Positions 32,609 to 44,797 of a stretch of 64,000 nt of DNA are shown piece after piece; position 1 is the stretch's first letter, and every line of letters begins with the position of its first letter. Both the position numbers and the translations under genes were made by a program. The notes under the pieces were generated by a model that was given only the letters and a program-made list of their open reading frames with translations, did not search any database and had not been told where the DNA came from. Where the stretch lies: NCBI GenBank assembly GCA_024180945.1, contig JAKSGN010000002.1, positions 2,666,001 through 2,730,000 on the forward strand, in the 5' to 3' direction. Origin of the DNA: Macrophomina tecta. Its lineage: Eukaryota; Ascomycota; Dothideomycetes; Botryosphaeriales; Botryosphaeriaceae.

Positions 32609-34764
32609 TACGCTACCTCTTCCCCCCCCCCCTCCTCCTCCCTCTCCCCTTCTCTCTCTCTCCATCTACCCCATAGCGGGACCCCGCAGCCACTCCGACT
32701 CAAGCTGCTCCACGACTCAGACTTGCCACATCGTCCAGTTGCTCATCTTTCCCTAACTGGCAAATGGTCCTCCAGCGAGACGCCGCTTAAGCGCTCTGTC
32801 GAACTCCCGAAGAACTCAAAAACTCAAAATGCCGATCTCAGCTCTGAACATGACTCTCCCAGCACAAAAACATGACTCCTCCAAGCCCGAGATTGCGGCT
32901 CTTCGGCGCCCAACTTCACCGCCTGTGGAGCGACAGCAGAGTCATGGTCAGTCGAGTCGGGCATAAACTAGAAAGCCACCCCACTTACTGGCATCCCCAA
33001 GATGAACCTACGCATGGCCATACGTGGCGGGCGGGCGGGTCGTCATGCAAAGATACCTGACGCACTAGTCAAGGAAGCCGAGAGCCATTGGCTGTGCTGC
33101 ACGCACACGACGAACGCCTGCGCTTGAATCAACGAGCTGGGGAGTCAGTAGCTTTTGGTTTGCCGTCCGGCGTAGCGCACAGTCGAGACGGAAGCATCAG
33201 GCCGAGCTGCGCGAGTTCAACCGCCATAGGGAGAAGAAAGCAGGCCGCCGTTCGACTCGTCCATCCGCTAGATGGCATCTCCAATGCGACCTCAGCATCA
33301 TCGACGTCGAGAAGCGGCAGGTAGTAGCCAGCGAAAATATTGGGCTTGTGACCAGCCACCCAGCAGAAACGCCAGTATTAATGGAGCAGCCATTCCCGTT
33401 GTTGTCCGCGATAGGAAGGCGACAAACTAGACTGATCAACCATGGTCTATAGCGGGCGCAGATCTCCACTCCATGTCATGGACGAAAACGGACACTCTCA
33501 TTGATTGTACGCACGCAGTTTCACCCTCGCCGGGAAGAAGATTGACGCTTTGCGTGATTCCGGAAACAAGAGCGAGTCTGGTGTTGCACGCGACTACAAC
33601 ACCACGTGCGCAGGACACCTACTTACCCTCTTTGCGATGAACAATGATCTAGTACACACGTACCCACTATCCCAGCACGAATATCACTGCGGCTGTTGTC
33701 GATAGAGATTTCCAGAGTTCAGTCATGTCGCGATTCACTAACAGCAGCACTCAACATCTACTCCAAAGCTCCACCCACCCAATGCCTCAAAATGCCCAAC
33801 TAGATAACACTTGCGTTTAGTTTCCACCAATATTGATAGTACCCCGCCATGATGAACCTCCCACTCCACTGTCCTCCTACTCCCGTCTAGTTGTTCTATT
33901 ACATCAAAATCCTTTCCCACCAAGTACCAACTGAACTCGCAACAAGAGGTGAAAGGGGGGGAAAGAGAAAAAAGTATGATACAACAGTGATCCACAAAAT
34001 AGACAGCGCATGTCAGAGAGCAATAGATTAGCCCAGCTGATTTTCTTTTGGTGTAGACATTTACTCCAAACCAGTGAGTAAAGCAAGCCGTTAACCAAAA
34101 AAGAAAAAAAGAAAGGGCAGTCCAAAAAGCAAATATGCCGAGTAGACCTCCCGGATTTCCGGCAAATGGCACCATTGCCATGCGAGAAGGCGACGACGGA
34201 AAGCCAATTGGTGGTAGAGACGAAGACCGGGAACAACCAACAACAGGTCTCCACACCACAACAACGGCCCCTCTCGCGCTATCACGTCCCCATCTCCCCA
34301 CATCGCACCATAAGAAAAATTCCTCCTTGCCGTGTAACACAGCTGCAGCAAGGCAAGACAAAAGATTCGAGACATGCAAAAGAAAAAAAGGCTCGACCGC
34401 CGTACGACCACGGCCACAACGCACCTCCACGTGGCGCCGAACGCCATCTTCCTTCCAAGGAAACGGTCCTAAAGAAGCATCCGCCTCCCAGCATCGTTGC
34501 GTTTTCCCAATCGGGCGACGTGCATGCCGAAAGAAAAAAGCAAAGAGGAAACAGGGGTCAAAACGTCACAGTGCCATGCACGCACGGCCCGCCAATGGTG
34601 ATGGTGTGGTATAAACCGTTGTGGTGTTTCTTAGCTCGTCTATTGGTCGGCAAAGACGCGCTAATGCGATCGAAGATGCTGATGGCGGATGGAGGGCACC
34701 AATGGAGGTAAGTGAATTAAAAGCGTGAGGGGTCGCATCCTAGCGTGTGCCGCAGTTTGATCGT

Positions 34765-37442
34765 TTATTTGTTGGCAGGCGACTCCGAGGCCTCGACGGG
34801 GTTGTGGCCAGACGGGAACTTGGAGTCTGAGGTGAGGGTTTCCCCGGGTTTGTCTAGTTGTGCATGCGTTAGCGTCAAACTGCTTTCTCGTCACTTGGCA
34901 ATGGTGTAATATGTAGCGGCCATGGTGGGGTCTCGCCAGTGACGTGGAACTGCTCTGCCTTGGAGGTATCTTTGTCCCTCCTGGTACAACAGTGGTGCAT
35001 GTGCTTCATGCATTACAGTAGTGCTGCGAGACGCAGGTCATCGCCGGTTCGTGTGACGGGAGCACTGAGAGGCACTGGCTGCGTGTGCATTGGCACCCAT
35101 GCAGTGCACACGGTAGCCCCAATCCTTGTTGCACAGCAATCACATATCCACAGCGAGAGTGGGGCAGACCGGTTCCAGATCGTGGAAGTGCTTAGTGGGA
35201 GGAAAGGGAATGAAAGTACTCACCATGTCTGGAGTAAAGACCATACTCCTCATCGATGTACTTGCCGACCTTGCCCTGCTCAACTTCCTTGCGGGTCAAG
35301 CTGAGCTTGCCCTTTGGCAGGCCCATGCTTCCTAAGAAAGTCATGGCATCGCGCCACTCACGTTCTTGTCTCTTCTTGTCCCAGCCAAGCTCACCCGCCA
35401 TCAGGTCAATGACGTTGGGCAGAGCCTCAAGAGCGGCCTGAGCGTTCAGGAAAGCGAGACGGGTACGTCTTGCGATCACATCGACAGCGGTTTGCGCGTA
35501 CTCGTGACGAACAGCGTAACGAACCTCCCCGTCAATGAAGGGGTAGAGGCGCGAGATACGCTTGCCACGAACTGGGTAACGCTGCTCAGTAGGCTCAGCA
35601 AGAGCGCAGACAGTCCACGCACGATCACCGTAGGCAGTGCAGAGATGCTTGGCGACATCCGTCTCAATGCCGTAATGCTGGATGAGGTTGATAAACAAGG
35701 TCTTGCTGAAACCATGAGCGCCGATGAGTCTGACCCTGTGAGTCTGGCAGGTTCCATCGAGAGTAGCCTTGTCATCAACAATGTCGGTACCGGAGATGCG
35801 AGGGGGGTTTGTGATGGACTTGGGCTGCAGCTTGAACTCCTTGATGGCCTCGTCGACCGTCTGCTCGGCCATTTCGCGATACGTTGTCCACTTGCCACCA
35901 GCGCAGGTCAAAAGTCCAGAATCAGAAATAGTAATCAGGTGGTTACGAACGAGACCCTCAGTCTTCTTAGCCTTGGGGTCGCGGACGAGCGGACGAATAC
36001 CAGACCAAGCAGCGAGGACATCACCGCGGCGAACATTGATATCGGGAGCGAGGTAACCACTGATCTCGTTCAGAATCCAGTTGATCTCCTCCTCGCCAGC
36101 AACCGGATTCTGCTTGACTTCGGTGGGAGCGTCGGTAGTACCAGCAATCGTGTTTCCGTGCCAGGGCAGGAAGAAGATAACGCGGCCGTCGGAGGTGGAG
36201 GGATCAATCAAGCCCATGTTGGAAGGACTGAAGTAGCCGGGGAGAATGACGTGGACACCAGAGCTGGGGGCAACAATTTCCGGGGTGTTCTGATCATCCA
36301 TCTTGCGGATGGAGTCGGTGAAAGGACCGGTGGCGTTGATGATACCCTTGGCGCGAATAGTGAATTCCTGAGGAACCTTGCCGTTTGACTCGTCAATGCA
36401 GTCCTTGACGCGAGCACCGTTCAGTCTGCCATTGGCGTCCTTTTCCAAGCCCGTGACCTCGATATGGTTGACGACGGTAGCGCCATAGAGCGCAGCAGTC
36501 ATGGCGAGAGAGACGTTCATGCGGGAGTCATTGTGAGCACCGTCTGCGAGGTGATTGTTAGTAGCCTGCCGGCCGTATAGCTACGCTTCAAGACTTACCG
36601 TAGTAAACCAGAGCACCGACGAGGTCGCTCTTCTTTAGCATAGGGAAGGCCTCGAGAGCCTTGCTCTTGGTAAGGAAGTACGAGGTCTCAATGTTCTCAG
36701 AGCCAGCCAGGAAGTCGTAGAACTTGGTTCCAGCCCAGAAGTACGGGGCCTTCCACCACTTGTCGATGGGAATCATGATCGGGAGCCATTGAGACAGATG
36801 CGGGGCCGTGTCCAAGAAGTAGCGTCTTTCGCGGAGAGCTTCAACGACGAGCTTGTACCTGAGCTTCGCGTCAGCGGCGGCTGTGGAGCCCGGAGTTGGG
36901 GGCCGCAAAACTTACTGCGAGTAGTCGAGTTCCCAAACAGCCTTTTCCAAGTACCTGACACCGCCGTGTACGAGCTTGGTGCTCTTGCTGCTCGTGCCGG
37001 AAGAGAAATCGTCGCGCTCAACCAAAGCCACCTTCAGGCCGCGGGTAGCGGCGTCCAGGGCAATACCAGTACCAGTAGCGCCGCCGCCGATGACCAGGAG
37101 GTCGTAGGGGTCGTCACCGTTAGCGTCGCGAGTAGAATCCGAGTCGGTTGAACCGAGAAGACCAGAGAAGCCCTTCTTTGCCTTGTCGAGAGCCTGCGAC
37201 AGGTTGCGTGCGCAGCTGCTTTTCAAGTCGGCGATCTGCTCATCGCGCGACTTGACCCTGGGGAAGTTCGGGGGGTTGAACGCTCCGCCGGGCCCGTAGG
37301 TGGGCGGGGGGACGGCGGCAGCTTCGTGGCCGGGGATCTCGCGGGGCCGCAGAGACGCGTAGAGGACACCGCCACCGACGGTGGCAGCGCCGAGGGAGTA
37401 GAGGGCCGGCTTGAGGAAGCGCCGGGCGCCTTTGGAAGCCAT
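34765..37442 (-). CDS. gut2: Mitochondrial FAD-dependent glycerol-3-phosphate dehydrogenase
   Basis: Oxidises glycerol 3-phosphate to dihydroxyacetone phosphate at the inner mitochondrial membrane and passes electrons to ubiquinone. Four exons (37442-36916, 36858-36599, 36543-35224, 34853-34765) give 731 residues. The N-terminus is basic with a hydrophobic segment ([19 protein letters not shown]). The FAD site [19 protein letters not shown] lies near residue 118, followed by [20 protein letters not shown]. Later family blocks are [44 protein letters not shown] and [20 protein letters not shown], with the C-terminal domain around [20 protein letters not shown]. The last exon lies 370 bp beyond the third donor, joins as [18 protein letters not shown] and ends SESPANK. 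No EF-hand is seen, unlike the animal enzyme. Confidence 0.93.
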
Positions 37443-39246
37443 TGCTGGGAGGACGGGGCGGAGGAGAAGGGTGAGGAGGAGGAGGAGGGGGCTGAGGCCC
37501 GGGGCGGGCGGATAGATATTGGCGGGCTGCGGCGAGGGTGGTTGCTGTCGCCGGGCGCACGTGTGCGGGAGCTTGGGCGGCGGGGCACGTCAGAGCTGGC
37601 GCAACGCTGGCCTCAATCGACTCAATGGGCGCGCGCGAAATTTTCCCGACGGGTGCGCGTCGCCCTGAGCGCGGTGGTCGCGGTGCAGCAGGTCCAAAAA
37701 TTGTTGCGGTGCTGCAATGACGCAGGCGCGTACGGCAGGAAGGCCGAGCGCGGAGCTGCCCCTCGCTGTTCTCCAGCCTCCGCGGCTCCACAGTTATGAC
37801 CTTGGGGTCCGCGCCAGAACCTCAGTCCCCCATCGAGATCATTCCAGCCTGGTCATGGCCCGCTCGCCAAACCTGCCCTCCGCCGCCCGCCCGCCCATGT
37901 GATCCCGTAAAGCCGTCGAGACGCTCCGCCGCCTCATCTTGCGCCCACTGCTCTCCTCTGCCAAGCGAGCCCAGAGCCGTCCCAACGCCCGCGCCCCTGA
38001 ATGCTCCTGCTGCGTGACGCCCAATTGTCTCTCCCACAGCCCCGTGTTGGGCGCCGGCCAGCTCCAGAGAGCTCCACCCGCTCCCCGCTGGTCGGAGCGT
38101 CGTGCCGGGATCGCCGCCCGGGATGTCGCCGTGCCTGAGGCCGAGTGTCCAGTCTTTCCAGGATTCCCACGCTGGCTGGAGACCAGCGGAGGTTTCTGCA
38201 TCCCATTACCACCTGCAAACGTCATCCATCGTGACTTTGCCATCGCCCTCCTCGTCCAGATGCCTGCTTACGTCCGGCCCTTCTCCGATGCCTCCTCCGA
38301 CCGAGCCCTCCCCCTATGCCGCCCTCGCCCCTATTCTGCCTGCCAATGGCCTGCTTATTAGACACGCACATCCTCCCTGTCCCTGATCTGCTGCCAACGC
38401 GGGCTCAATGTGAAAAACACAAATTCGAGCGTGGGATGAGCTTTTGCGAAAATTGCTGATGCTGAAAAAGTGGCCACTTAATACCCGCTCTTCGGTGACA
38501 TTACGTCAACCCCACAACGTGGCATGAAGAGAAAAGAGCAGACAGCCGGCAGCCGATCGCCTGCCAACCAGGAATCCAACTCTACCATGACGTGCATCGT
38601 CTTCTCCACATAAGGCGAAGCCTGGCCACCAATCCCTGGAGAACCTGGCATGCTCGACGATCCGAGCGGACCATCTCCGGACGGGCAACTGCAAATCCTT
38701 TTCCTGGTGCCGCTCTCATGGTCCCATGGAGGGGAAAATAGGAAGTCAGTCTTTTGTGGCATGGACGTTGTCCTTGGCTCAGCTCACGATCCTGCACGGC
38801 ACGCTAGCTCTTTTGCATGGCACACGGGCAGACATTCTTTCTGCGCGATCAGTTCAAGCGATCGGACGATGTCAATTTTACCATGGCAAGCTGGATAAGC
38901 CATCCGGACGAAAGTGCCATCTCTGCCAACAAACCTTTTCATCCAAACAAGTGTGACATCTCCTTTACACATTTGTCGAAAGACTTCTGCGAGCCAGCTT
39001 TTCTAGCGCAGTTGCAACGAGGTTTGCCTCTTATCATTTCCTTTATGTGACGCCCCCCGACCAGCTCCTGAAAAACGACTTACCTCACACTACTTGAAAA
39101 GGAAAGGGAACACTTCAAGCCAAAGCTTCCGGCGTTCTAGGTCCAGAGGATGTCAAATTCAGATATATATGGTAAGCGCCTCTTTTATTTTCAGTAATCA
39201 TCGAGCAACACAGTTCGGTTGATTGCGACTTCAACACAATTAAACT
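37443..39246. other. Intergenic region between GUT2 and the tRNA gene
   Basis: About 1.8 kb. The first part is the GUT2 promoter, GC-rich and pyrimidine-rich on the sense strand. Open frames are short with no recognisable product. Confidence 0.5.
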
Positions 39247-39318
39247 GGCCGCATGGCCCAATGGCAAGGCGCTTGACTACGAATCAAGAGATTCCAGGTT
39301 CGACCCCTGGTGTGGTCA
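39247..39318 (+). tRNA. tRNA-Arg (anticodon ACG), intronless
   Basis: A full cloverleaf can be drawn. The acceptor GGCCGCA pairs with TGTGGTC using two G-U pairs. The D-arm has the GCC/GGC stem. The anticodon arm is CTTGA-CTACGAA-TCAAG, with ACG at loop positions 34-36. The variable loop is AGATT, the T-arm CCAGG-TTCGACC-CCTGG, and the discriminator A. Inosine at the first anticodon base would read CGU, CGC and CGA. A T run follows within a few bases, as for Pol III genes. CCA is not encoded, as expected in eukaryotes. Confidence 0.95.
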
Positions 39319-40009
39319 TTCTTTTACTTTTTCCCGTTTGAAGCAGTTACATCGTTGGTGTTGTGGTTGAAATGGACGAGAAATTTTTTTTTTTAACGGT
39401 TCTGGTGGCGTTCGGGGACGCGCGGGCCAGGGGGAAACATAGCCGAAGATCCTGGCGACCCTAGCGTGTCCCAAGAACCGGGCCGGCTACTGTCTTTTCG
39501 TGCGTGCTTGCTTACTTTAATTTTTCCGGCATTATCCAACAGCCTGTTCACGGGCGAGGCTGATTGGACTCGAAGGCTCTTGATCAGGAGACCCTCGGTG
39601 TTTGCGGAGAGAACCCTCAGGTTTCGGTACAGACTGTGCCGAGCCGCTTCTGCTCCCTTACACAGCCCACATCTCATCTTCCCGATTCATCATCGTGGAA
39701 TACTGAGAGTCTTAACATCAAGACTCCGGCGTCCCACACGTCTAGGTGGCATGGCTGTAAGCATTGTCAATGGTTCCGAGCAGACCTTTTGAACAACACC
39801 AGAACCACTATAAGGAGATGGGCAGATTTCAGCAACTGGGGAGTTTTTCCACCTACAGCCACTTGACCATGGTGTCATCAGTCTCAAACATACGCAGATA
39901 TGTACATGTTGAATTCTGTGATCTGCCATTGTGCGTACTCCCTACCAACGAGAGCACTGCACCAGGCTACATCAGAATACCATGAATAGCAGCATCAGCT
40001 CCTGGAATC
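39319..40009. other. Intergenic region between tRNA and GH79 gene
   Basis: About 0.7 kb downstream of the tRNA and at the 3' side of the GH79 gene. Nothing further recognised. Confidence 0.5.
39322..39325 (+). terminator. Pol III terminator of tRNA-Arg
   Basis: TTTT four bases after the discriminator, with a further T-rich stretch just downstream (39329-39333). Confidence 0.7.
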
Positions 40010-40867
40010 TCAGAAGGAGACCAAGACAGCCTCAGCCGGCTCAACAACCACAGTGCCTCCCGCCGCCACCCTCTCGACCTGCTCCTCCCCAACAAACAAG
40101 CCCGCCTCATCCACCGTCCTCCCTGCCCACTCGATCCCATCCGTCGCATCCACCGCCGGCGCCGTCAGCCTGCGCACCTCCACCTCCCCACTGCCGCCCT
40201 CAACCACCGGCAACGTCACATTTCTCCCAAGGCCCCCCGCCTCTGTCGCATTCGCCAAATTCACCAGGACGACCTTCTTCAATACATCCGACCCCTCCTC
40301 ATAGACCCCATACCCCGCAAACCGCTCCTCCCCAACCAGCGACACCACCCTCTTCCCCTCCCTCCCCGCCAACGCGCTCGCTACGACCACATTCCCGAAC
40401 CACTGCGGCCTAACCCCCCTCCTCACCTCCACAGTTCCATTCGCCGCAACCACATCCACCGGCTGCCATGCCGCGTACCGATACCCCGTCCCCTCGTGCA
40501 GGAAGATCCTCGACACGTTGGTCGTGGCCGCCGCGTACAGCGCGTAGTTGACGCTCCACAGCGCGCCGCCGCCGAACGTGTCGGAGACGCCCGGCGCGCC
40601 CTGGCACGCGATGGAGTTGCCTTCGCCGATGATGTAGGGGAGGCCGCGGGCGGCGCTGATAGCGGACTGCGTCCGGTAGTAGGCGAGGACTTCGGTCAGG
40701 CGGGTGTGGTTGAGGAGGGAGTTGGAGAGCGTGGGCGTGGGGACGCCCGCGTTGGGGCAGGCGGCTCCCATGTACTATAAGAGGGGTAAGAGCGTGTTAG
40801 TGGTGGGGGAGAAGGGGATGAGGAGAGGCGGCACGGGATAGGGGCAGAGGGCACCGGCGCGCGGGGG

Positions 40868-40901
<34 letters not shown>

Positions 40902-41973
40902 GGGAGGGAGGCCGCGTACGAGATGTTCGCAGAAGGTCTTGGCCGCACCGGTCGATGTAATGCCGTTGTCGATTGAGGTTTCGGCGTTCCAGGGCGTGGA
41001 GCCGTAGGGCTGGTTGATGCCGCTGAGAGTGGTGGCGAAGACGCCGGCAGAGAAGAAAGGGAGAGGGAGGGAGAGGTTGGCGGTTACGGCGGATGAATAT
41101 TCGAGCCATTGAGAAACATACGTTTCGAGAGACCAGGTCGTCGTGTTGCGGTCGGTGGAGCGATTCACGGGGAGGACTTTGTGTTGGCATGCGTGTTAGT
41201 GTCATTTGTTAGGTGAGAAGTTGGAGGAGAGGAGATAAGAGACAGGATTGCGTGGAGTGGAGGGGAAAAAAGAGACGATGATAGATCAAACGCCGCTGCC
41301 CCTCCCTTCGGAGGGAAGGGTGTACGGAAATGGAATGGCAAAAATCCCCAAGATCAGTGCGAGGGCAAGAACTGACAATCGAACTCATTCCCGATCTCAA
41401 ATTGATCCAAGGACTCCCCAATACCCTCCCAGGCACCTCGGGCTTCCAGGACCGTCTGCGCCTTACCGGCCTCGGTGTCGTTGAAGCTCAGCCCGAAGAT
41501 GTACCTCGTTCCGTTGGGAAAAATCTTGAACGATTCGAAATACGCGGGCCCAATGGACGTGGTATTTGGCTGATCACTGCCAGCTGTCGAGTAGTAGTTG
41601 ATCAGGGCAGCGGTCTGGTTCGGATGATAGGTCGCATAGTTTTGAGTTGTGCCGCCAACACGGATCCACGCCGGGTTTTTTGCTATGGCCTCAATGTTGG
41701 AAAGGAGGTTGTAGGACAAGGTGTTTGGATGGCTGTCGAGAGGTCAGATACCTTCAATGGTTTGCCCAAACGATAGGGTAAGTACCTGAGGTTGCCTGCA
41801 TAGTCTACGAAGTAAGAGAGCTCTATTGAGTAGGAGAAGTACGCCGAGTCAACAGTTTGAATTTGGGAGGGGACTGTTTGCGGCGGGTTAATTGTGATGG
41901 AATTACTGCTATTGCTGTAGGCCGACGCAGCTACAGGGAGCACCAAAGATGCTACTAGCTTCAGGAATGCCAT
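40010..41973 (-). CDS. Secreted GH79-type glycoside hydrolase (beta-glucuronidase-like)
   Basis: Likely secreted enzyme acting on glucuronosyl side chains of glycans; family GH79 is inferred from motifs. Four exons (41973-41786, 41732-41377, 41176-40920, 40774-40010) give 521 residues. A signal peptide covers about residues 1-18 (AFLKLVASLVLPVAASA). The substrate region includes YNLLSNIEAIAKNPAWIRVG and GGTTQNYATYHPNQT. The candidate acid/base is Glu179 in EIGNEFD and the candidate nucleophile Glu318 in PYIIGEGNSIACQGAPGVSD; WSVNYALYAAATTNVSRIFL follows. The C-terminal 140 residues form the beta-sandwich typical of fungal GH79. Many N-glycosylation sequons (NGT, NVS, NAT, NHT) agree with secretion. 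Intron 3 contains a long CT repeat. Confidence 0.85.
40869..40898. repeat. (AG)15 microsatellite inside the GH79 intron 3
   Basis: About 30 bp of AG (CT on the coding strand), within the 145-bp third intron. Confidence 0.9.
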
Positions 41974-43639
41974 TGTCAACGCACAACGGAAGTTGTCGTG
42001 GATGTTCTCCAGACTGCCTACTTTATAGAACAACAGCCCGACTTAAAAGTACCTTAGGAATTCCGTTGACTGCAGTTTATTTGTGGGGAATCATACGCCG
42101 CTACAAATGCCGATGCCTTGGACTGGCCGACGCCAAGCTTGAGAGTGCAGCTTTATTGACCAATGAAGCGGTAATCGGGCGCGTTCAACAGTCGCTTAGG
42201 CCTGTCTGTCAAGATATCCGAGCTGCGGGGAAGATGCGGGGACCCCAGAATACCGGGTTTATGTCAGAATTTCGGATTGCGGGCGGTTTTTGGCCGTGTG
42301 GGCAGCCGAATCTCGGGTCGGCTGAGGTTTTGGTCTTGTGGGGAACCGTCTGTCGGTTTATGTTTGAGGCGAAGTAGCCGCACTTAATGTTAAAGAAGCT
42401 CGCTCATACGGTACCTAGGACGTATCTAATCAGGAAGGAGATTTTGTATATTATTCAATGCTCGAAAAATTGCTGCAAACATCTATCGAAGGATTTCGGA
42501 AGCATGAAGCCACTTGCCTTACCGAGGACCTTGTTCGTGAAGATCGGCTTGTCGTCAATTGTTCGCACTATGGTGCTTCAAGTTTTCTGAAGAAACATCC
42601 CCTCTTCTAATTTCTGCGCTCCCGTCCGTTCAGCTTCTTCCGAAACAAACGCTAGGGCGTGCGCCTCGGACGATGGAGCTGATGCTGGCTCCTTCAATAA
42701 CACGGCCCCACGAGCATCTTCAAAGTACACCCGGATCTACCGCTCAGGTCGCATGCGTTTACCGTCCTTCCGCTCTCTATGCTTCGTTCACGCCCTTTCA
42801 AGGTATTCCCGTACTCTCTTATGTGGGTCTCGGTTTTCCTTATGCAATCCTCTCTCTTCCTGATCTCCTACTCCCTGATCCTCATCTCGTCCGCGCTCTT
42901 CTCTAGGCGATTATCCGCGTCTTTAAACCCCTTTCTTTTTCCTTTACCTTCAAATTCCTAACGAGGAATTCTCCAGAGCGACAACCCTATCCATATTCGT
43001 TGTTTGAGACGCATTGTCTTTTGTCTTATGCAAAGTCTGTAGCCACGTCGATACCGGGTTCCCCCAGCGTCACATCGCATCTTTCCTTCGATAAATCGCA
43101 TCCTCGAAGGCCTGACCCACCTTGACAGAAACTGAGACTCAAAGATCGGGTTATATGATTTGCAGAGAGACGGCATTTGTTACCTTGTTTAGGAGGATAG
43201 TTCGAAGCTTCTGGGCGGCAGGGTAAGGAACTGTTCCTTCGAGGCCATGGTCGAGAGCTCACATGAAACCGTTCCTCCGTCGTTCTCTACGAGTGCCAGC
43301 CACTGAAATCAGCTTTCGACGGCTCCTTGGTCAGTCGCAGTGTGAGGATTACCTGGTGAGAGCCGGGTGGATGAGCAACAAGTATGGCTAAGGAGCGAGG
43401 CAATGATGCGGAATCAGATGGCCAGAAACCTCATTACACTTGCGCTTAGATGGGATGCTTCGAATGACAATGAAGTTTTTTTTTTTTTTTTTTTTCACAT
43501 ATACACAGCTCGGCTCGCGTCTGGACGCGACTGCCTGCTGTGTACTTCAGGGTCCAGAGCTCTTGACCAATCAAAATCGAGCTGGAGGACAAATACCACA
43601 CCCCTCTACCTCTGAATTCCCCGTGGCGGTATAGTGAAG
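41974..43639. other. Intergenic region between GH79 and BTB genes
   Basis: About 1.7 kb with somewhat higher A+T than the gene regions and a T20 run at 43476-43495. I see no gene. Confidence 0.5.
43476..43495. repeat. T20 homopolymer
   Basis: Twenty T about 145 bp upstream of the BTB gene start. Confidence 0.8.
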
Positions 43640-44499
43640 ATGCAATCCCGAATGCACCGCTACCTCGTTCAAAAACTCCCCTCGTCGCAGCCCGTCACCC
43701 ACAAGAACACATCCTCCTCACTCTCCTCTTCCGGCTCTCCCACCTCCACCCAGACCCTCGGCTCACTTACCACGAGCAATATGAAGTCCAGCCCGCCAAA
43801 CACAAGCAGGCCCTCGCTGGGGTACGAAACGCTCCACCTATCCTGATCATCACTTGAACTAACATCACGGGGTGCAGCAAACTAGGCACCACCTTCGTCA
43901 CTCTCAAACTGGGGCCCGACGCTAAACCCTTCACGCTCCATAAAGACCTCCTCATCCAACAATCCCCATATTTCCGCGCCGCCTTCTCCGAAAAGTGGGC
44001 CGAAGGGCGCGAAAATGCCATCACGCTTGAGCATGCCGACCCGGACGCCTTCGGCGACCTCGTCATGGACTGGCTCTACACCGGCACCTGGACTGAGGCC
44101 TCGGACGAGACGCTGACCCACGCCTACATCTTCGCCGACATCCAGGACGTGCCCAACCTGCGCGACGCCACCATGGCCGAGTTCCACCGCATGTACACGT
44201 CCGAGCGGTACGCGTCCGCGCTGCCCGAGTACACCATTGTGCGGAAAGCGTTTGAGAATCTACCGGATAGCTCGAGGCTTTGCGTTTTCTTCCTGGATCT
44301 CTATGGTGCGCGCTGGATCTATGGTTATGATAGTGAGGAGGAGGCGAGGGAGCGGGAGAGCTTGCCCTTGGCGTTCTTGATGCCATTTATCGACAAGCTG
44401 GGGAGGCGGGCGTCGAGCAAGAAGAAGCGGATTCCGGATGTGGGGAGGTATCTGGAACAGCACACTCAGGATGGCGACAGGGTAGAGACCGATGTGTAG
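43640..44499 (+). CDS. BTB/POZ-domain protein, intact member of a local family
   Basis: Two exons, 43640-43821 and 43878-44499, give 267 residues. After a Ser/Thr-rich N-terminus of 60 residues the BTB fold begins: TLKLGPDAKPFTLHKDLLIQ, QSPYFRAAFSEKWAEGRENA, ITLEHADPDAFGDLVMDWLY, THAYIFADIQDVPNLRDATM. BTB domains form dimers and often recruit substrates to Cullin-3 ligases; fungi have many such short BTB-only proteins of unknown target. A C-terminal motif DLYGARW plus LPLAFLMPFIDKLG recurs in the two damaged copies downstream. The phase-2 intron follows SLG, matching the intron after SIG in the third copy. The start is the first ATG in frame. Confidence 0.82.
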
Positions 44500-44797
44500 T
44501 GGGGAGTGAAAGATGGAATGAAGAAGCTGGAGTAGGCGGATACGGGCCAGATGTCCTGGTGTAGCCGTGCGTAAGAGGGTGGCTACTGGTGACATTTGCG
44601 CCGCATATTTGCTCCTTGTCTGACATGGCATGGATATAGTTTGTATTGTACCTCACAAGTCAGATGTCCACCGGTTGTTAAGGCTGGATGTCAATTTGCT
44701 TAATCTAGAACACCCATGACCCACCCGATGCAGCACTAGCGAAGGACAAGAAGTAGCTCTTGAAAGTGAGCGCCGTAGAGAACTGGCAGTCCGCAGC

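Larger units (their letters stand above)
28654..34764. other. Long gene-free region
   Basis: About 6.1 kb between the RGS gene and the GUT2 3' end. It contains A/T runs (30693-30710, 30969-30986, 31904-31922), a C run (32622-32632), a perfect CRE TGACGTCA (32601-32608) and many short frames on both strands. None shows a domain, good codon use or a consistent splice pattern. It may hold untranslated RNA, a lineage-specific gene with small exons, or nothing. Confidence 0.5.

Noticed and set aside
33738..34614. Overlapping frames on both strands (up to 230 codons)
   Set aside because: Unusual composition (Phe/Cys/Trp-rich on one strand, Thr/Arg/Lys-rich on the other) and no recognisable motif; no splice pattern extends them.
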